Below, piece by piece: positions 49,147 to 57,699 of a stretch of DNA of 64,000 bases (position 1 is its first letter; each line of letters begins with the position of its first letter). Source of the DNA: Rhizobiales bacterium 62-17. Its GTDB lineage: Bacteria > Pseudomonadota > Alphaproteobacteria > Rhizobiales > Beijerinckiaceae. The translations under genes and the position numbers were made by a program. The stretch is taken from positions 1,210,964 to 1,274,963 of the forward strand of contig MKVW01000009.1 of NCBI GenBank assembly GCA_001898965.1. The letters run 5' to 3'. Under the pieces are notes generated by a model, which had not been told where the DNA came from, did not search any database, and was given only the letters and a program-made list of their open reading frames with translations.

Positions 49147-51504
49147 TCAATCCTTCCGCGCCGCGAGTGCGTCCAAAACGCGCTCCGGCGTGAAGGGCTG
49201 TTCCGAGAGAACGACGCCGAAAGGTGTCAGCGCATCGTTGACGGCGGTCCAGATGGCCGCCGCCGCGCCCACCGTGCCGGCTTCGCCGACCCCGCGCGCG
49301 CCCAGCGTCGTCGCGCTGGTCGGTGTCTGCACATGGGCGACATGGATGTCAGGCATTTCGCTCGCCATCGGCACGAGGTAATCGACCAGGCTGCCGTTCT
49401 CCAACTGGCCGTCGGCGCCATAGATGCACTGCTCGTAAAGCGCCGCGCCTATGCCCTGCACCACGCCGCCACGGATCTGCTCATCGACCAGAAGCGGGTT
49501 GATCACCCGCCCGCAGTCGTCGACCACCCAGAAGTCGAGCACGCGAATGGTGCCGAGTTCGACATCCACCTCCACATGCGCGGCCTGAATACCATTGGCG
49601 GCGACATAAGGCAGATCGCGCGGCGCGAAGCTCTCGGTGATTTCGAGCGCAGGCAGTTCCGTAAGCGCCACGAGATGCGCCTTGAAATAAGCGGTCGTCG
49701 CTATGTCGGCGAGGCTCATCTGCGGCAGGGGGCTGGCTGTATTGTAGATGCGACCGTCTTCGATCTTGAGGAGATCGGGCTCGGTCTGCAGCAAAGCGCC
49801 GGCGATCCCCAGCACGCTCTCTTTCAACTTTCGCGCGGCGCGCAACGCCGCTTCGCCACCCAGCGCCGTACCGCGCGAGGCCCAGGCGCCGCCGCCAAAG
49901 GGCGTCAACTGCGTGTCGCCGGTGGCGATCTCGACCGTTTCGATGTCGACGCCAAGCGCATCGGCCACGATCTGCGCCAAGGCGGTGCTGGTGCCCTGGC
50001 CTTGGTCGGTGATGCTGGTTGCGCAACGGATGGCGCCATCGGCCTCCAAGGTCAGCCGGCAGGTTTCCTGCGCCGACGCGCGCACATTCTGCGCGCCATA
50101 AAGGGTGGGACCGACGGCGGTCTGTTCGATGAAGGCGGCCAGGCCGATGCCGCGATAGATGCCTTTGTCGCGATGCATTCGCTGCTGCTGGCGCAGCGTG
50201 GCGTAGTCCATGAGCTGCAGCAGCCGATCGTGGCAGCGCTCAAGCGACAGTTCGGCGAGTACGATGCCGCCGGCCGACCGAGCGGTGGCCGTGGCGGTGT
50301 CGACATAGTTGCGACGGCGCAATTCAGCGGGATCGAGACTGAGCCGGCGCGCCGCGAGATCGAGCAGTTGTTCAGTGACGGTGGTGGCGATCGGCTGTCC
50401 CACCGCGCGCAGCACGCCGCTTGGCGGCTTGTTCTGGAAATAGCCGCGCACCCGTCCGCGCAGATGCGCCATCTTGTAGGGGGCCGCCACCATATGGACG
50501 GCTTGCAGCGCTTCGCCGACGCTGCCGCGCGGGTAGGCCGAATAGGCGCCGAAGCCCGAGACGACGGAAACATCCATGGCGGTCAGCCGACCGTCGGCAT
50601 CGACCGCCATGCGGCCATGCACCTTCGCTTCGCGCGCATGATTGTCGCTGACGAAGGCTTCCAGCCGGTCGGCGCAGAATTTTACCGGCCGTTCCAGCAG
50701 AACGGCGATGGTGGCCACCGCCATTTCGTCGGGATAGGCGGCGAGCTTGAGGCCGAAGGCGCCGCCGACGTCAGGCGCGACGACGCGCACGTTGGACAGC
50801 GGCAGTTTGAGCTGTGCGGCGAAAATATCGCGCATCTGGTGCGGCACCTGATGCGAATGGTGGATGGTCAGTTGCTGCAGGCGCGGATCGAATTCGGCGA
50901 GAATGGTGCGCGGTTCAAGCGTCACACCAGTCTGGCGGTCGAAACTGAACGTGTGCTCCACCGTGACGGCCGCCTGGCGGAAAGCCGCCTCGGCATCGCC
51001 GGTCGAAACCGTGTGATCGAGCCCGAGATTGCTGGTCATGGCGCTATGCACCACGGGCGCATCGGCCAGAGCCGCCGCCTGCACGTCGGCGACGACGGGC
51101 AACTCCTCCCATTCAATCTCGACGCTTTCGGTGGCATCCTCGGCCAGCGCGCGCGAGGTCGCGACGACGGCCACGATCGCCTCGCCCTGCCAGCAGGCTT
51201 CACCCTGCGCCATCGGCATTTGTGGTGGCGACAAATGGCTCGGTAACAGCGCGAGCTGCGTCTGCCAGGGCGCGCAGACCTTGGCGAGATCGTTGCCGGT
51301 CAGCACGGCGACGACGCCGGGCATATCCGCAGCCGCGCGCGTCTCGATTCGCTTCAGCCGCGCATGCGGATAGGAGCTGCGCACGAAAGCGACATGCAAC
51401 AGGCCGGCGACCTGAATGTCGTCGGTATAGCGGCCTTTGCCCGCAACGAGCCGCGCTGCGGTGCGGCGGGGGAGGGAGGCGCCGGTTTTCAGGTTCGCGG
51501 TCAT
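49147..51504 (-). CDS. Mo-binding large subunit of a xanthine-dehydrogenase-family hydroxylase
   Basis: 785 residues from the ATG at 51504, overlapping the 2Fe-2S gene stop (ATGA). Family motifs: RRTAARLVAGKGRYTDDIQV, PDVGGAFGLKLAAYPDEMAV, SITDQGQGTSTALAQIVADA and GARGVGEAGTVGAAAAIWTA with the catalytic-base Glu near the C-terminus. It lacks the AYRCSFR loop of true CO dehydrogenase; the matching segment is GVLRAVGQP, where most relatives have GRP. With the FAD and 2Fe-2S subunits it makes a three-subunit hydroxylase inserting water-derived oxygen into an aromatic or N-heterocyclic ring. Last gene of the six-gene TRAP operon. Confidence 0.9.
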   Translation of the reverse strand: MTANLKTGASLPRRTAARLVAGKGRYTDDIQVAGLLHVAFVRSSYPHARLKRIETRAAADMPGVVAVLTGNDLAKVCAPWQTQLALLPSHLSPPQMPMAQGEACWQGEAIVAVVATSRALAEDATESVEIEWEELPVVADVQAAALADAPVVHSAMTSNLGLDHTVSTGDAEAAFRQAAVTVEHTFSFDRQTGVTLEPRTILAEFDPRLQQLTIHHSHQVPHQMRDIFAAQLKLPLSNVRVVAPDVGGAFGLKLAAYPDEMAVATIAVLLERPVKFCADRLEAFVSDNHAREAKVHGRMAVDADGRLTAMDVSVVSGFGAYSAYPRGSVGEALQAVHMVAAPYKMAHLRGRVRGYFQNKPPSGVLRAVGQPIATTVTEQLLDLAARRLSLDPAELRRRNYVDTATATARSAGGIVLAELSLERCHDRLLQLMDYATLRQQQRMHRDKGIYRGIGLAAFIEQTAVGPTLYGAQNVRASAQETCRLTLEADGAIRCATSITDQGQGTSTALAQIVADALGVDIETVEIATGDTQLTPFGGGAWASRGTALGGEAALRAARKLKESVLGIAGALLQTEPDLLKIEDGRIYNTASPLPQMSLADIATTAYFKAHLVALTELPALEITESFAPRDLPYVAANGIQAAHVEVDVELGTIRVLDFWVVDDCGRVINPLLVDEQIRGGVVQGIGAALYEQCIYGADGQLENGSLVDYLVPMASEMPDIHVAHVQTPTSATTLGARGVGEAGTVGAAAAIWTAVNDALTPFGVVLSEQPFTPERVLDALAARKD

Positions 51505-51983
51505 GGCGCACCACCGTGCCGCTTGCCGGCGACTGTCTCGATGGCATCGACGATGGCGTGATAGCCGGTGCAGCGGCAATAGTTTCCCGACAAGGCGTCG
51601 CGGATTTCATCCCGCGTCGGCTTGTTGCCGGTCAGCAGTTCGGCGGCTGTCGCCAAAACGCCAGGCGTGCAATAGCCGCATTGCAGAGCATTGCGGGCGG
51701 TGAAGGCCGCTTGCAGATCGGCGATCTGGCCGCTCGCTGTCAGGCCCTCGATGGTTTCGACATGGGCGCCATCGACCTGAACGGCGAGCATCAGACAGCT
51801 TCGCGTCGAGCGGCCATCGACCAAAACATTGCAGGCACCGCAGACGCCATGTTCGCAGCCGATGTGCGTACCGGTCAGGTGCAGCGTGTGACGCAGAAAG
51901 TCGGCGAGGTGCAGCCGCGCATCGACGTCCGCCGTGACGGATTTGCCGTTGAGCATGAAGGCGATGCTGTGCAGATCAGTCAT
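51501..51983 (-). CDS. 2Fe-2S subunit of the molybdenum hydroxylase
   Basis: 160 residues from the ATG at 51983, which overlaps the end of the FAD-subunit gene by eight bases; the open frame upstream of it is only that gene read in another frame. Plant-type cluster: HIGCEHGVCGACNVLVDGRS; second cluster: LQCGYCTPGVLATAAELL and GNYCRCTGYHAI. All eight Cys are present. It relays electrons between the Mo and FAD subunits. Confidence 0.92.
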   Translation of the reverse strand: MTDLHSIAFMLNGKSVTADVDARLHLADFLRHTLHLTGTHIGCEHGVCGACNVLVDGRSTRSCLMLAVQVDGAHVETIEGLTASGQIADLQAAFTARNALQCGYCTPGVLATAAELLTGNKPTRDEIRDALSGNYCRCTGYHAIVDAIETVAGKRHGGAP

Positions 51984-52857
51984 GCCCGTTGCCTTTCCCC
52001 GCAAAAGCCCGCGATTGCATATCCCTGAACGTGCGCCGCAGCAGCACGGCCGCCTGCTTGCGCTTGGTATCGGCGCGACCCTGGTGGTTTTCCATCGGTT
52101 CCATAGTGGCGGTGATGGCCTCGGCCATGTCGGCCAGCATCGGCGCTGTCGCGTCGGCGGCGATGCGCAAAGCGGACGTCGCCGGACTGAGCAACGGCGT
52201 TGCCTCGGAGCCGAAGATGACGACATCGAGGTTTTCCAGCGTATCGCCAGAACGGCGCGCCCGCACCGCAATGCCGACGGTGGCGAAATCGCCATGCCGC
52301 CGGGCCAGTTCGGCAAAGCCGAACACCTCGTCATCGGCAGCGCGCGGAAAGATCACTTCGGTGATCATTTCATCGTCTTGCCGGTCGGTCTGATAAAGCC
52401 CTTGAAAGAAATCGCGGGCCGCCACCGTGCGCCGGGCCCCCTGCTTTTCAAGAACGATTTTGGCATTGAGCGTCACCGCCAGTGCCGGCATTTCCGCCGA
52501 AGGATCGGCAAGCGCCAGGCTGCCGCAGGTGGTGCCGCGATTGCGCACCGCCATATGCGCCACGTGGGGCAAAGCCATGGCGAGCAGAGGTACCTGCCGG
52601 GCGATGACCGGCGAATGGAGGACATCGACGTGCCGCACCAGGGCGCCGATGCGAATACCGTCTGCACGGTCCTCGATGCCGCGCAGGGCGCCGATCCGGT
52701 TGATGTCGACCAGCAGGGCCGGCGCCGACAGGCGCATGTTCAACGAGGCGATCAGGCTTTGCCCGCCGGCCAGCACTTGCGCGCCATCGTCAGCCAAAAG
52801 CGACAGCGCCTCTGCAAGCTCGTCCGGTCTTCGATAGGCAAAAGCCGGCGCTTTCAT
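51976..52857 (-). CDS. FAD-binding subunit of the molybdenum hydroxylase
   Basis: 293 residues from the ATG at 52857, overlapping the dctM stop (ATGA). FAD motifs: VLAGGQSLIASLNMRLSAPA and RNRGTTCGSLALADPSAEMP, the PCMH signatures of CoxM/xanthine dehydrogenase medium subunits, then the CO_deh_flav C-terminal domain (about 180-285). It passes electrons from the iron-sulfur clusters to an acceptor, NAD+ or quinone. The tight overlap with the transporter gene upstream indicates co-expression of uptake and oxidation. Confidence 0.9.
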   Translation of the reverse strand: MKAPAFAYRRPDELAEALSLLADDGAQVLAGGQSLIASLNMRLSAPALLVDINRIGALRGIEDRADGIRIGALVRHVDVLHSPVIARQVPLLAMALPHVAHMAVRNRGTTCGSLALADPSAEMPALAVTLNAKIVLEKQGARRTVAARDFFQGLYQTDRQDDEMITEVIFPRAADDEVFGFAELARRHGDFATVGIAVRARRSGDTLENLDVVIFGSEATPLLSPATSALRIAADATAPMLADMAEAITATMEPMENHQGRADTKRKQAAVLLRRTFRDMQSRAFAGKGNGHD

Positions 52858-54164
52858 GGGCTCGCCACGAAAGCCGTGACGATGGCCGGGAAGACGAAGA
52901 TCAGCACCATCATCAAGATCGTCAGCCAGACATAGGGAATGGCGGCGCGATAGATCAGCCCGACCGTGATGCCGGGCGGCGACACGCCTTTGAGCACGAA
53001 GAGCAGCAGGCCGAAGGGTGGCGTCAGCAGGCCGATCTGCATGCACAGCAGGTAGAGAATGCCGAACCAGACCAGATCGACGCCCATGGCGCGCAGGATC
53101 GGCATGTAGAACGGCAAAGTGATCATCATGATGCTGGTCTGATCGATGAAGAAGCCGAGCACCAGGAGAATGGCTAGCATGCCGATGAGAATGACGGTCT
53201 GCGGCAGGTTGGAGCTTTCGATCAAAGCCACCAGACCGGCGGTGGCGCCGGAGAAGCTCAGAAGCTGCGCGAAAGTCGTGGCGCCGACGATGATGAAGAG
53301 CAGCGCGCCGGAGATCGAGGCCGTGCCCATTAGTGACTTTTGCAGGCTCTCCCACGTCAATTGGCGATAGAGCAGCGCAACGAGCACGGTGGCCAAAGCG
53401 CCAAGCGCGCTGGCTTCCGTCGGCGTTGCCCAGCCGCCGATCATCGAGACCACGACGAGGGCGAAAATGCCGATCAGCGGCAGCACGGTGACGGCGAGAT
53501 TGAGCCAGGGATGGGCCACTGGCGCACTGGTGTCTTCATAGGTCGGCGCCAGTTCCGGGTTGAGCCAGCAGCGCAGGATGACATAGCCGATGAACAGCGC
53601 CGCCAGGATGAGGCCGGGCACGATGCCGCCGACCAACAGACCGGTAATCGAAATGCCGGCGAGGCTGCCGAGCAGAACGGCGAGGCCGGAGGGCGGAATC
53701 AGGATATCGACGCCGCCGATGGCGAGGATCGGCCCCATCGCCGTTTTCGGCTCGTAGTTGCGTTGCAGCATCTGCGGCAGCAGCAGGGAGCCCAGCATGG
53801 CGGTGGTGGCGATGGTCGAGCCGGAAATGGCCGAAAAGATCGTACCCGCCACCAGGGTCACCACGGCCAGGCGGCCGGGCACGCGGCGGATCACCGCGTC
53901 GACCGCATCGATCGACTTCATCGCCAGGCCGGTATGAAAGAGCACTTCGCCCATCAGCACGAACAGCGGAATCGGCACCAGCGAGAACTGGGCGACGGAC
54001 AATTGTTCGTTGCGCACCATCTGTTCGAGGCCCGGAAAGCCGCCGAAGATCAGATAGGAGCCGACGATATTGATGATGAAGAAGACGAAGGCGACGGGCA
54101 GAGCGGTGAGCAGCAGGCCGACTTTCGACGCGAACATCAGCGTCAGGATGGATCCCCAGCTCAC
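52854..54164 (-). CDS. dctM: TRAP transporter large permease (DctM)
   Basis: 436 residues with about 12 membrane helices in the elevator-type DctM fold. Visible signatures: SVAQFSLVPIPLFVLMGEVL, FSAISGSTIATTAMLGSLLL, ILIPPSGLAVLLGSLAGISI and LLTPPFGLLLFVLKGVSPPG. It moves the ligand delivered by DctP, driven by a sodium gradient. GTG start overlaps the dctQ stop (GTGA); its own stop overlaps the FAD-subunit start. Confidence 0.93.
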   Translation of the reverse strand: MSWGSILTLMFASKVGLLLTALPVAFVFFIINIVGSYLIFGGFPGLEQMVRNEQLSVAQFSLVPIPLFVLMGEVLFHTGLAMKSIDAVDAVIRRVPGRLAVVTLVAGTIFSAISGSTIATTAMLGSLLLPQMLQRNYEPKTAMGPILAIGGVDILIPPSGLAVLLGSLAGISITGLLVGGIVPGLILAALFIGYVILRCWLNPELAPTYEDTSAPVAHPWLNLAVTVLPLIGIFALVVVSMIGGWATPTEASALGALATVLVALLYRQLTWESLQKSLMGTASISGALLFIIVGATTFAQLLSFSGATAGLVALIESSNLPQTVILIGMLAILLVLGFFIDQTSIMMITLPFYMPILRAMGVDLVWFGILYLLCMQIGLLTPPFGLLLFVLKGVSPPGITVGLIYRAAIPYVWLTILMMVLIFVFPAIVTAFVASP

Positions 54165-54697
54165 GGCAGTTCCTCCGCTCTCAGGCCCGGAACATGTTCG
54201 GAAGCCTCGGTACTCACGCGATGGGATTTCAACATGACCATCAATTCCAGCGCCTGCACGCCCATGACGAGGCAGGTGAGCGGGATGATCCAGTCAAGCC
54301 ACCACTGTGGGAAAATCAGATCCTTGAAGATCAAGGTGGCCGATTGAATATTGCCGATCATGATCATGGTGCTGACCACGCCGGTGATCACGCAAATCAG
54401 AATGATGCAGGCCAGCGCGAAATATTCCAGCGCTCGCGCCGTCGCCTGATCCACCCGCGACATGAGGATGTCGACGCGGATGTGCTCGTTCGTGCGCAAA
54501 AGATGCGGCGCGGCGAAGAACGTCGAGATGAAGAGGCCATATTCGGTCAGCTCGATGAGGCCGACGATCGAAGGAAAGCCAAATATCCGCAGAATGACCT
54601 CGGCACTGATGCCGAGCGTCATCGCCGCGATGGAGGCCACGGCCAGGATGCAGAGAAGACGCACCAACCAGCCGTTGAGCCGAAAAATCATCTGCAT
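54161..54697 (-). CDS. dctQ: TRAP transporter small permease (DctQ)
   Basis: 178 residues with four membrane helices, starting RLLCILAVASIAAMTLGISA, and the family motif FGFPSIVGLIELTEYGLFIS, FFAAPHLLRTNEHIRVDIL. It forms the membrane part of the importer with DctM. It begins 30 bp after the dctP stop. Confidence 0.9.
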   Translation of the reverse strand: MQMIFRLNGWLVRLLCILAVASIAAMTLGISAEVILRIFGFPSIVGLIELTEYGLFISTFFAAPHLLRTNEHIRVDILMSRVDQATARALEYFALACIILICVITGVVSTMIMIGNIQSATLIFKDLIFPQWWLDWIIPLTCLVMGVQALELMVMLKSHRVSTEASEHVPGLRAEELP

Positions 54698-54727
54698 ACC
54701 GCGGCCCCACGCACTCTGTCTGAAGAC

Positions 54728-55717
54728 TTATTTCTTGGTCAGCAGCGGTTGCAGCTTGCCGATGGCGTCGGGGCTGAGCTTTTTCAAATCGTCCCAGTAG
54801 AGATCGATCGCCGTCTGCTTGAACTGCGGCCCGAAATCGACCGACTTGATGCCGGCCTTGGTCTGGGTGGCTAATGTCGCCTTGGTGGTGTCGGCCGTGT
54901 ATTTCTCATTGTCTTGTTCGAACCAGACGACCGCGTCGTCGATGACCTTACGCTGCGCCGCATCGAGCGAATCATACTTACGCTTGTTCATCAGGATATT
55001 GACGATCACGTTGTAGAAGCCGGGATCGACGCGGACTTTCGTCAGCTTTTCCCAGCCGAAGTCCTCGATGCCCCACAGCGGCCAGCCGTAGCCCTGCACG
55101 GTGCCGCGTTCGAGGGCGGTATAGACTTCCGGTGCCGCGATATTCACGCCGGCGATGCCATAATGTTTGAAAATGGCATTGTAATTCGGCTGGCCGCGAA
55201 AGCGCAGACCCTTGAGATCGTTGATGCCGGAAACCGCCATCTCCTTGGTGAGATAGAGATGGAACGGCACGCCGATGCCATAGGTGGTCAGATACATCGA
55301 ATCCATCCGCTGGATGGCGATCTTGTTGAGCGTTTCATACGCGCCGGACTTGCGCTGTTCGGCGAGCGACATGTCGGAGAGGATCTGCGCGTCGCCCTCC
55401 ACCATCACGCTCTTGTAATAGGTCGGCGGAATGGAGGCGATGTCGAGCACGCCGGTGCGCACTGCCTGCGCCTGGCCATCGGCGGGAACCGCTTCCGGAC
55501 CACCGACGATGCGGATTTGCAGCACGCCCTTGCCGGTTTCGTTGACGTGATCGACGAAGCGCTTGAACGGAATGCCATAGGTGGTGGTGGGCGGCACGAA
55601 GACGGCAGCCTTCAACGTGATTTCCGCCGCCGATGCACCGCCGACCGCGAACAGACAGCCCAGGGCCGTCGCTAAAAACCGAAGGGGAGGGGAGGCCAAG
55701 CGGGGCTGCGCACGCAT
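54728..55717 (-). CDS. dctP: TRAP transporter substrate-binding protein (DctP)
   Basis: 329 residues. Signal peptide RFLATALGCLFAVGGASA; mature protein starts AEITLKAAVFVPPTTTYGIP. The family ligand region FRGQPNYNAIFKHYGIAGVN, with the Arg that salt-bridges a ligand carboxylate, and EVYTALERGTVQGYGWP are clear. It therefore binds an organic acid in the periplasm. AAGGAGA precedes the ATG. First gene of the six-gene operon, downstream of an inverted repeat at 55742-55779. Confidence 0.92.
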   Translation of the reverse strand: MRAQPRLASPPLRFLATALGCLFAVGGASAAEITLKAAVFVPPTTTYGIPFKRFVDHVNETGKGVLQIRIVGGPEAVPADGQAQAVRTGVLDIASIPPTYYKSVMVEGDAQILSDMSLAEQRKSGAYETLNKIAIQRMDSMYLTTYGIGVPFHLYLTKEMAVSGINDLKGLRFRGQPNYNAIFKHYGIAGVNIAAPEVYTALERGTVQGYGWPLWGIEDFGWEKLTKVRVDPGFYNVIVNILMNKRKYDSLDAAQRKVIDDAVVWFEQDNEKYTADTTKATLATQTKAGIKSVDFGPQFKQTAIDLYWDDLKKLSPDAIGKLQPLLTKK

Positions 55718-55741
55718 AACAAAATCTCCTTCGGTTTTGAA

Positions 55742-55779
55742 GAATTATGGTAATAAACAATGTTTGCGTCTCATAATTC
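55742..55779. promoter_or_regulatory. inverted repeat upstream of dctP, candidate operator
   Basis: GAATTATG (55742-55749) and CATAATTC (55772-55779) are perfect inverted 8-bp arms with centres 30 bp apart, about three helical turns. They lie just upstream of the dctP ribosome site in an AT-rich stretch, where a promoter is expected. A dimeric or paired regulator could bind here. Confidence 0.45.
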
Positions 55780-56132
55780 AGTCAAGAGGCTTTTTTCAGC
55801 AAAACCGATTATTATTCGAGCAGTATATGCTGCATTGCAGCGCAATTCGTTTGCGGCGATCATTTCTTTCGCGGTGCCGCAAGGTGATCGCGTTACGACG
55901 GATATCGGTTTCTGGAATTGCCAAGTAATGCTTGTAAGGCAGGCATTTCTTTTGCGAGCATTAGGCGATCTGGCCTGAGGAGCATAGTGAGGACGCTGAG
56001 GCGTCATCCCGTCTGCCTGAATTTTTCGCTTTCAAAACCGAAGAAGATTCTATTTTATGATACAGTATAGAGCCGGCGCAGTGCCGCTATCCTCAGTTTT
56101 CCGCCCTTTGCGCGGGCCTAACGGAGAATGTC
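55780..56132. promoter_or_regulatory. rest of the divergent regulatory region between the two catabolic operons
   Basis: No gene seen. Overlapping dyads cluster at 55820-55846: GCAG-TATATG-CTGC, GCTGC-ATT-GCAGC and ATTGC-AGC-GCAAT. A further odd-spaced palindrome ATAC-A-GTAT lies at 56060-56068 in an AT-rich stretch (TATTTTATGATACAGTATAG) about 65 bp before the VOC gene, where its promoter is likely. These are plausible operator sites for the TetR protein at the end of the operon or another regulator. Confidence 0.45.
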
Positions 56133-56531
56133 ATGGCCAAAATCAGACATATTGCCATTCAAGTGCCCGATCTTGAGAAGGCCGCGGCCTTCTATGAGGG
56201 CGCGTTCGAGCTGAAACGGGTCAGCCAGGTCGACAGTCCGATCGGCAATGCCATCTCGCTGTCGGACGGCGTGATGAACCTCACCCTGCTGCACTTCCCC
56301 GAAGGGACGATCGGCGGCAAGGGCGGCCCGGAGTGGGCCGGCCTGCATCATTTCGGCTTTGTCGTCGACAACGAGGACGAGACCGCCGCGAAGATCAAAC
56401 AGCTCGGCGGGGAATTCTTCATGCAACTGCCGAGCTATCCCGGCGTCGATGCCGAGAAGAAGTTCAAGGACATCAACGGCATTGTCTTCGACGTCTCGGC
56501 GCACGATTGGCGGCAGTCGAAGGACGTCTGA
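56133..56531 (+). CDS. VOC family protein (glyoxalase/dioxygenase superfamily)
   Basis: 132 residues, one VOC module pair: IRHIAIQVPDLEKAAAFYEG (first metal His) and LHHFGFVVDNEDETAAKIKQ (second His region), ending with GIVFDVSAHDW. Too short for a two-domain extradiol ring-cleavage enzyme, so it is more likely an isomerase, lyase or epimerase acting on a pathway intermediate. ACGGAGA ribosome site. First gene of the plus-strand operon; its stop overlaps the next ATG (TGATG). Confidence 0.85.
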   Translation: MAKIRHIAIQVPDLEKAAAFYEGAFELKRVSQVDSPIGNAISLSDGVMNLTLLHFPEGTIGGKGGPEWAGLHHFGFVVDNEDETAAKIKQLGGEFFMQLPSYPGVDAEKKFKDINGIVFDVSAHDWRQSKDV

Positions 56532-57691
56532 TGCGTATCCTGGCCATCAGGGAAAAGACGGTCGCGCTGGGTTCGGCCAGCCGCAATTCCAGCATCGGCT
56601 TCGGCGGCATGACGGCGAGCGCGCTCGCCATTCACACCGATGCGGTGCGTGATGGCCGGCCCGTCGTTGGCCTCGCTTTCGATTCGATCGGCCGCTATGG
56701 CCATGGCGGCCTGCTGCGCGAACGCTTTATCCCGCGCCTTGCCGAGGCTTCGTCTGAATCGTATTCCGATGGCAGCGGCGGCATCGATCCGCATAAAGCC
56801 TGGGCGCTCGTCATGGCGGACGAGAAGCCGGGCGGTCATGGCGAGCGCTGCGGCGCGGTCGGTCTCATCGACGCGGCGCTCTGGGATCTCAAGGCGAAAC
56901 TGGCCGGCGTGCCTCTGTGGAAATTGCTGGCGGAAGTATCCGGACAGGCAGCCGATGGGCACGTGCCTGTCTACGCCAGCGGCGGCCATTACCGTGATGT
57001 TGATGACATCAAGCTTCTTTGCGCCGATATCAGTCGCGCCGTCGATGAAGGCCACCGCCGCTTTAAGATCAAGATCGGCGGCGTGGCTCTGGCGGAAGAC
57101 GTGGCGCGTGTCGCAGCGATCCACGCATTGCTTGGCCCGGGCATGTCGCTCGCGGTCGATGGTAACGGCACGTTCGATCGCGAGAAAACCCTGCGCTATG
57201 TGGAGGCCCTGGCGCCTTTCGCGCTCGCCTGGATCGAAGAGCCCGTGCATCCGCTCGATTACGATCTGCATCGCGAGATCGCCGCTGCCTCACCCTTGCC
57301 GCTGGCGACAGGCGAGAATCTCTTTTCCCGCGACGATGCGCGTAATCTCTTGCGCCATGGCGGCCTGCGGCCCGAGCGCGACATGCTGCAATTCGATATT
57401 TCGCTCAGCTACGGCCTCGTCGAATATCTGCGCATTCTCGACGATCTCGAGACGCACCGCTGGAGCCGCCAGCGTTGCGCGCCCCATGCCGGCCATCTGT
57501 TCGCCGCCCATGGTGTTGGCGGTCTCGGGCTTGGCCTCGCCGAAGTGGCGATGGATCAAGCGAGCCTGTTCGGCAGTCTGACCGCGCATTTGGTCGTGCG
57601 AGATGGCAAGGCCGTTCTGCCCGATCGGCCCGGCGTTGGCCTGGAAACCTGCCCGCCCTTCCAGATGATTTTCGAAAACCTTCTCCAGTGA
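56531..57691 (+). CDS. enolase-superfamily dehydratase, D-tartrate-dehydratase-like
   Basis: 386 residues. Mandelate-racemase subgroup layout: capping domain with IGRYGHGGLLRERFIPR and EKPGGHGERCGAVGLIDAAL, then a barrel with the KxK catalytic pair (K179-I-K181), metal ligands in AVDGNG, IEEPVHPLD and ATGENLFS, and a C-terminal PHAGHLFAAHG His region. Several of these stretches match the Bradyrhizobium D-tartrate dehydratase as I remember it (GRYGxGGLxRERF, RNLLRxGGxRPxRDxLQFD). It should abstract an alpha-proton of a hydroxy-carboxylate and eliminate water. The true substrate may differ. Confidence 0.8.
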   Translation: MRILAIREKTVALGSASRNSSIGFGGMTASALAIHTDAVRDGRPVVGLAFDSIGRYGHGGLLRERFIPRLAEASSESYSDGSGGIDPHKAWALVMADEKPGGHGERCGAVGLIDAALWDLKAKLAGVPLWKLLAEVSGQAADGHVPVYASGGHYRDVDDIKLLCADISRAVDEGHRRFKIKIGGVALAEDVARVAAIHALLGPGMSLAVDGNGTFDREKTLRYVEALAPFALAWIEEPVHPLDYDLHREIAAASPLPLATGENLFSRDDARNLLRHGGLRPERDMLQFDISLSYGLVEYLRILDDLETHRWSRQRCAPHAGHLFAAHGVGGLGLGLAEVAMDQASLFGSLTAHLVVRDGKAVLPDRPGVGLETCPPFQMIFENLLQ

Positions 57692-57699
57692 GGCCCACC

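Noticed and set aside
49078..51246. Long open frame on the plus strand (about 720 codons) opposite the Mo-subunit gene
   Set aside because: It is antisense to a gene with clear xanthine-dehydrogenase motifs and reads as Arg/His/Gly-rich low-similarity protein, the usual shadow in GC-rich DNA.
49147..52857. Carbon monoxide dehydrogenase (coxMSL) identity
   Set aside because: Gene order and subunits match the wider family, but the large subunit lacks the AYRCSFR active-site loop required for CO oxidation.
56133..56531. Extradiol ring-cleavage dioxygenase
   Set aside because: At 132 residues with one VOC module pair it is half the usual length, and the third metal ligand pattern is not clear.
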